Shown one piece after another: positions 5,164-8,169 of a DNA stretch of 8,169 bases (position 1 is the first letter of the stretch; each line of letters opens with the position of its first letter). The position numbers were made by a program, and so were the translations under genes. Origin of the DNA: an uncultured Myxococcales bacterium (lineage in GTDB: Bacteria; Myxococcota_A; Polyangia; Polyangiales; Polyangiaceae); the NCBI GenBank assembly GCA_937998045.1, contig CALKVG010000484.1:1-8169 (forward strand), in the 5' to 3' direction. The notes under the pieces are model-generated. The model worked only from the letters and a program-made list of their open reading frames with translations, ran no database searches and had not been told where the DNA came from.

Positions 5164-5808
5164 CTAGCGCTTCTCCCGGGAGTTCGCGACGTTCATCGCC
5201 GCGGAGAGGCCGCCCTTCACCACGCGCGCAATCGCGTCCGTCGCCCGGTCCACGACGCCCGGCAGCTCGGCGCGCTGCGGCGCATCGAAGCCGGACAACA
5301 CCCACGTCCTCGTTGCCGCACCGTCGTGCGGACTTCTCGTTGCCGCACCGTCGTGCGGACTTCTCGTTGCCGCACCGTCGTCCCCGCGAAAGCCGACGGG
5401 AGGCCGACCGATGCCGACGCGAAGACGAACGAACTCGGGCGTCCCGAGGCGTTCGATGATGTGGCGCACGCCGTTGTGGCCGGCGTGACCGCCGCCGAGC
5501 TTCAACCGCTGCTCGCCGAAGGGCAGATCGATCTCGTCGTGCACGACGAGCACCTCGGCCGGCGGCACCTTGAAGAAGGCCGCCGCCGGCTGAACGCTTT
5601 CCCCTGACAGGTTCATATACGTCTGCGGCTTGAGGAGCACGACCTCGTGTCCGCCCAACGAGGCGCGCGCAAAGTGCGCGTTCCATTTCGACTTGAACTC
5701 CGCGCCGCCGAGCTGCCGGGCGAGCGCGTCGATGACGACGAAGCCGACGTTGTGCCGGTCGTGCTCGTGCTCCCGGCCAGGGTTGCCCAGCCCCACCACG
5801 AGAAACAT
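5164..5808 (-). CDS. pth: Peptidyl-tRNA hydrolase with in-frame tandem-repeat insertion
   Basis: Bacterial Pth cleaves the ester bond of peptidyl-tRNA released from stalled ribosomes, recycling tRNA. The key residues of the family are visible: GLGNPG with N9, catalytic H19 in HNVGF, N66 in PQTYMNLSG, D91 in VVHDEIDLPFG, and N112 in HAGHNGVR. The GIGRPP motif (132-137) is followed by an abnormal segment, about 141-167, made of roughly three copies of a 9-residue unit (DGAATRSPH). The normal sequence resumes at TWVLSGF (168-174) and runs through the C-terminal helix. The insertion falls after the catalytic core, at a surface loop in known Pth structures, so the enzyme is probably active; that is inference. 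ATG 5808 is the only sensible start because the family begins at this residue. No clear Shine-Dalgarno is seen. It lies 24 nt after rplY. Confidence 0.95.
   Translation of the reverse strand: MFLVVGLGNPGREHEHDRHNVGFVVIDALARQLGGAEFKSKWNAHFARASLGGHEVVLLKPQTYMNLSGESVQPAAAFFKVPPAEVLVVHDEIDLPFGEQRLKLGGGHAGHNGVRHIIERLGTPEFVRLRVGIGRPPVGFRGDDGAATRSPHDGAATRSPHDGAATRTWVLSGFDAPQRAELPGVVDRATDAIARVVKGGLSAAMNVANSREKR
5311..5381. repeat. 27-bp tandem repeat inside pth (about 2.6 copies)
   Basis: Two identical 27-bp units (5311-5337, 5338-5364) and the first 17 nt of a third (5365-5381). Each full unit contains the perfect palindrome CCGCACCGTCGTGCGG (6-bp arms, 4-nt loop). Because 27 is a multiple of three the array stays in frame in pth, encoding repeats of DGAATRSPH. 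The truncated third copy runs into a further inverted repeat, CCGTCG (5375-5380) with CGACGG (5394-5399), around a 13-nt loop. Confidence 0.9.
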
Positions 5809-5832
5809 CGCCGCGGCCCGGAGCGCCCCGCG

Positions 5833-6543
5833 TCACTTCTTCTTCTTGTCGTCCTTGCCCGCCGCCGCAGCTTCCGCCGCGGGCGCGGCCGCAGGCGCTG
5901 CTCCCGCCGCAGGCGCTGCTCCCGCCGCAGGCGCCGCACCCGGCGCACCCGCAGCAGCCGGCGCGGCCTCCTCGACTTCTTCCTTCTCCGGCGCGACCAC
6001 CGCGACGAGCGTCTGCTCGGGAGGGAGCCGCACGCTCACGCCCTCGGGCAGCTGGAGGTCCTGAGTTGAGGTGTGGTGGCCGAGCTCGAGCTTCGACACG
6101 TCCGTCTCGATCTTCACGGGAATGCGGTCCGGCAGGCAGCGCACCGGCACCGTGCGGTGAACGACGCGAAGAACGCCGCCCGCCACGACGCCCGGTGCCT
6201 TCCCGATCGGGATGAGCGGGACGTAGACGTCGACCGGCCGGTCGAGCTTCACCTCGATGAAGTCGATGTGCTCGAGCTCACGCTTCACGGGATGCACAGT
6301 GAAGTCGCGGATCATTGCGAGCAGGCTCTTTCCGTCCATCTCGAGGCGAATCACGGTGTTCTTCCCGAGCTCGCTCCTGAGGATCGTCGCGACCTCCTTC
6401 GGGGCGACGCCGATGGGCGTCGACGGGAGCCCCTTTCCGTAGGCGATCGCAGGCACGAGTCCCTGGCGGCGGACGCGGCGCGCCTCGGCTTTGCCGGAGG
6501 CAACGCGGTTCTGGGCCTTGAGAGTGGGCATCTGAGCGGTCAT
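5833..6543 (-). CDS. rplY: 50S ribosomal protein L25 (bL25), CTC/TL5 type
   Basis: 5S rRNA-binding protein of the large subunit, in the long general-stress (CTC/TL5) form. The N-terminal 5S-binding domain is at about residues 7-97 (RRQGLVPAIAYGKG, then IRDFTVHPVKRELEHIDFIEV). The C-terminal beta domain is at about 98-184 (VDVYVPLIPIGKAPGV, GGVLRVVHRTVPVRCLP, LELGHHTSTQDLQLPEGV). A low-complexity tail (186-236) is built of Ala/Pro/Gly repeats and ends in GKDDKKKK. Such tails are frequent in this family. I chose ATG 6543 (236 residues) because GAGAGG lies 6 nt upstream; the in-frame ATG at 6558 has no ribosome binding site and would add only five residues. It sits between prs and pth, the standard order, 115 nt after prs. 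Confidence 0.95.
   Translation of the reverse strand: MTAQMPTLKAQNRVASGKAEARRVRRQGLVPAIAYGKGLPSTPIGVAPKEVATILRSELGKNTVIRLEMDGKSLLAMIRDFTVHPVKRELEHIDFIEVKLDRPVDVYVPLIPIGKAPGVVAGGVLRVVHRTVPVRCLPDRIPVKIETDVSKLELGHHTSTQDLQLPEGVSVRLPPEQTLVAVVAPEKEEVEEAAPAAAGAPGAAPAAGAAPAAGAAPAAAPAAEAAAAGKDDKKKK
5891..5944. repeat. 18-bp tandem repeat in the rplY tail
   Basis: Two identical 18-bp units (5891-5908, 5909-5926) and a third with three mismatches (5927-5944). They encode the Ala/Pro/Gly repeats of the bL25 C-terminal tail, a six-residue period. This is a likely site of slippage-driven length variation between strains. Confidence 0.8.
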
Positions 6544-6567
6544 GGCGATCCTCTCCATCCCCTGTCC

Positions 6568-6590
6568 GCCCGCGGCGTCAGCGCCCGGGC
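6568..6590 (-). promoter_or_regulatory. Stem-loop in the rplY leader
   Basis: Nine G/C base pairs with one bulged nucleotide and a 4-nt loop (GCCCG + GGCG arms on the transcript), ending 24 nt before the rplY ATG. It may mark the end of prs transcripts or act in a ribosomal-protein leader; no U tract follows, so it is not a standard terminator. Confidence 0.4.
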
Positions 6591-6616
6591 ATGCGGGGTT
6601 CGATGTGGGGACGCGC

Positions 6617-6625
6617 TCTCTAGCA
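6617..6625 (-). promoter_or_regulatory. Extended -10-like motif TGCTAGAGA before rplY
   Basis: TGCTAGAGA on the minus strand in the 115-nt prs-rplY gap, 73 nt before the rplY ATG. At a 17-nt spacing from the hexamer TAGAGA lies TGGAAC, a 3/6 match to the -35 consensus. It shares the TGCTA core with two other gaps in this window. It would give a leader of about 65 nt including the 6568-6590 hairpin. Confidence 0.35.
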
Positions 6626-6658
6626 GAAGCCAGCGCGCAGTTCCACGCCGAGGAAGAC

Positions 6659-7603
6659 CTAAGCGAACAACGAGCTCACGCTGTCGGAGCTGTGGATGCG
6701 CTTGATGGCCTCGCCGAGGAGACGGGCGATCGAGAGCTGCTTGATCTTGCCGGAGTTCTTGGCGGCTTCGGAGAGCGGGATGGAGTCGGTCACGACGACT
6801 TCGTCGAGCGGCGACTCGGAGATGCGCTTCACGGCCGGACCGGAGAGGACGCCGTGCGTCGCGCATGCGACAACGCGCTTGGCTCCCTTGTCGGCCAGCG
6901 CGCGCGCGGCACCGCAGAGCGTCCCCGCGGTATCGATGATGTCGTCGATGATGATGCAGTCCTTGCCCTTCACCTCGCCGATGAGGTGAACCACCTCGCT
7001 CACGTTCGCGCGTTCCCGGCGCTTGTCGATGATGGCCAGCGACGCCGCGAGGCGCTTGGAGTAGGCGCGCGTGCGCTCGACGCCGCCTGCGTCGGGCGAG
7101 ACGAAGACCGCCGACGAATCGAAGTGCTTCCGAAGGTAGTCCTCGAGGAAGACGGGCATCGCGTACAGGTGATCGAAGGGGATGTTGAAGAAGCCCTGGA
7201 TCTGGCCGGCGTGGAGATCGACCGATACGACGCGGTTCACACCGGACGTCTGAACGAGATCCGCCACGAGCTTGCTCGTGATCGGCGTACGGGGGGCGAC
7301 CTTGCGGTCCTGTCGCCCGTAACCGTAGTAGGGGATCACCGCGGTGATCGACCCGGCGGACGCGCGGCGCAGCGCGTCGGCCATGATGAGCAGCTCCATG
7401 ACGTTGTCGTTCGTCGGAGAGCTCGTGGGCTGGATCACGAAGGCATCGACGCCGCGGACGTTCTCGCCGATTTCGACGAAGCTCTCGCCGTCGCTGAACC
7501 GCGTCACCTTGCACTTGCCGATCGGGGTCTCCAAGTACTGCCCGATAGCCGCAGCAAGGGCCGGGTTGGCGTTGCCGGAAAAGAGGCACACCTTTTTAAA
7601 CAC
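6659..7603 (-). CDS. prs: Ribose-phosphate pyrophosphokinase (PRPP synthetase)
   Basis: Makes 5-phosphoribosyl 1-diphosphate from ribose 5-phosphate and ATP, feeding purine, pyrimidine, histidine, tryptophan and NAD synthesis. Motifs in order (numbered from GTG 7603): CLFSGNANPAL, FSDGE, ENVRG, PTNDNVMELL (about 63-72), YYGYGRQDRK (92-101), VDLHAGQIQGFF (128-139), FVSPDAGG (167-174), the flexible catalytic loop KRRERANVS (194-202) and the PRPP-binding CIIIDDIIDTAGTL (216-229). It is a class I enzyme and looks intact. GTG 7603 gives 314 residues, close to the family norm (315 in E. coli). GTG 7630 is an in-frame alternative adding nine residues (VTSQLRDAR), but neither start has a good Shine-Dalgarno and a -35-like TTGACA overlaps the upstream region. 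ispE, which often precedes prs, is not present here. Confidence 0.96.
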   Translation of the reverse strand: MFKKVCLFSGNANPALAAAIGQYLETPIGKCKVTRFSDGESFVEIGENVRGVDAFVIQPTSSPTNDNVMELLIMADALRRASAGSITAVIPYYGYGRQDRKVAPRTPITSKLVADLVQTSGVNRVVSVDLHAGQIQGFFNIPFDHLYAMPVFLEDYLRKHFDSSAVFVSPDAGGVERTRAYSKRLAASLAIIDKRRERANVSEVVHLIGEVKGKDCIIIDDIIDTAGTLCGAARALADKGAKRVVACATHGVLSGPAVKRISESPLDEVVVTDSIPLSEAAKNSGKIKQLSIARLLGEAIKRIHSSDSVSSLFA

Positions 7604-7611
7604 GCGCGCGT

Positions 7612-7640
7612 CTCGTAGCTGGCTCGTCACCTCGTGTCAA
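7612..7640 (-). promoter_or_regulatory. Sigma70-like promoter candidate for prs
   Basis: A perfect TTGACA (7635-7640, minus strand) is followed after 17 nt by TACGAG (7612-7617), a 3/6 match to the -10 box. The predicted start of transcription falls near 7604-7606, almost at GTG 7603, which would make the prs mRNA nearly leaderless and rule out the GTG at 7630 as start for that transcript. The -10 is weak, so this remains a candidate. Confidence 0.35.
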
Positions 7641-7689
7641 CGCACTAAGAACGGATTTGCAGCGCGCGCGACGTCGAAGGGACTGAAAA

Positions 7690-8169
7690 CTACCGGAGCA
7701 TGGCGGCGCACTCGGCGCGGGGCCCACGATTCCCTTCCTGAACGCAGGACTTGTAACAACGCCGGGCGTCCTTCGCGTTTCCCTTCTGCTGGTAGGCGGC
7801 CCCGAGGATGAGCCAGGCCTCGCCGTCGGTCGGGTCGAGGGCCACCGAACGTTCGCCGGCCTCGATGGCCTCCGAGAGCCTGCCGCGTTCGAGCGCGACG
7901 CGGCACAGCGTCTTCTCCTGCTTGGCTTGCTCGGGGTCCGGCTCCGCCTGGGCGGGCGTCCCCTCGGCGGGCGGCTCCGCGGACGCCGAGGGCACACTGG
8001 AGGCCGACGCAGCGGGGGGATCGGGATCGGGCGCAGCGGGCGGCGCCTCGGCGCTCGCTGCGATGGGCTCTGCGGAGGCCGTGGCCACCGCGGCGTCGGC
8101 GACGGCGGGGGCGACGGGGCTCGCGGCCTGCGCGGGCGGTTCCGCGGGCACCGCCGGTGCCGGCGGAAC
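7690..8169 (-). CDS. TPR protein with Pro/Ala-rich linker, 5' partial
   Basis: The frame is open to the right edge, so only the C-terminal about 159 residues are visible; the GTG at 8151 is unlikely to be the start. The first about 75 residues are a low-complexity Ala/Pro/Ser/Glu/Asp linker with no fold. The remainder carries about two tetratricopeptide repeats: LCRVALERGRLSEAIEAGERSVALDP followed by DGEAWLILGAAYQQKGNAKDARRCYKSC. These mediate protein-protein contacts. Four cysteines occur in the TPR part (in LCR, RCYKSC and ECAAM), which would fit a disulfide-bearing extracytoplasmic protein, but this is a guess because any signal peptide is off the window. In myxobacteria such linker-plus-TPR tails often follow a kinase or other N-terminal domain. 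Specific function is not recognisable. It ends 86 nt before prs on the same strand, with no clear terminator between. Confidence 0.8.
   Translation of the reverse strand, partial: VPPAPAVPAEPPAQAASPVAPAVADAAVATASAEPIAASAEAPPAAPDPDPPAASASSVPSASAEPPAEGTPAQAEPDPEQAKQEKTLCRVALERGRLSEAIEAGERSVALDPTDGEAWLILGAAYQQKGNAKDARRCYKSCVQEGNRGPRAECAAMLR

Noticed and set aside
5311..5381. CRISPR array
   Set aside because: Units are directly adjacent with no spacers, only 2.6 copies, and lie in frame inside pth.
373..5607. Long open frames opposite or out of phase with the real genes (for example about 500 codons at 4120-5607 and 2141-3697 on +, and 373-1863 on -)
   Set aside because: They mirror conserved genes on the other strand or frame, have Arg/Ala/His-rich compositions typical of GC-rich shadow frames and show no recognisable motifs.
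7604..7689. tRNA or att-site remnant between the TPR gene and prs
   Set aside because: A short string (TGCAAATCCG on the minus strand) recalls a tRNA arm, but no cloverleaf, anticodon stem or T-loop can be built around it.

Overview
The window is high-GC bacterial DNA. Gene order and protein features point to a member of the Myxococcota (former Deltaproteobacteria), most likely the Polyangia side. That placement is an inference from GC-rich codon use, the Ala/Pro-rich low-complexity regions and the gene neighbourhood; no rRNA marker is present.

Layout. At the left edge (1-828, + strand) lies the 3' end of an EmrA/HlyD-type membrane fusion protein of a multidrug efflux pump. It converges, with only 14 nt between stop codons, on a long run of minus-strand genes filling the rest of the window. 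Read in the direction of transcription (right to left) these are: a partial TPR protein with a Pro/Ala-rich linker (7690-8169), prs (PRPP synthetase), rplY (bL25, CTC/TL5 type), pth (peptidyl-tRNA hydrolase), rpsF (bS6), rpsR (bS18), rplI (bL9), dnaB (replicative helicase) and a single-domain ArsA-like P-loop ATPase. The series prs-rplY-pth-rpsF-rpsR-rplI-dnaB is a widely conserved housekeeping cluster linking nucleotide precursor supply, ribosome assembly, recycling of stalled peptidyl-tRNA and chromosome replication. rpsF, rpsR and rplI are tightly packed (3 and 9 nt apart). The other junctions are 24 to 115 nt, and several carry stem-loops and promoter-like elements. No gene-free stretch exceeds 300 bases.

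I found no CRISPR array, insertion sequence, prophage or new multi-gene system, and I do not think this window hides one. The interesting material is at finer scale. pth carries an in-frame 27-bp tandem palindromic repeat in a surface-loop region. bS6 has an encoded acidic tail of about 90 residues. bL9 has a Gly/Ala/Pro insertion in its C-terminal domain. The dnaB leader contains two strong hairpins just before a consensus Shine-Dalgarno. The pentamer TGCTA occurs, by my scan, only three times on either strand, each time in a gap upstream of a gene, so it may be a lineage-specific extended -10 element. The ArsA-like ATPase lacks the signature P-loop lysine and the cysteines of arsenite pumps; its function is unknown.
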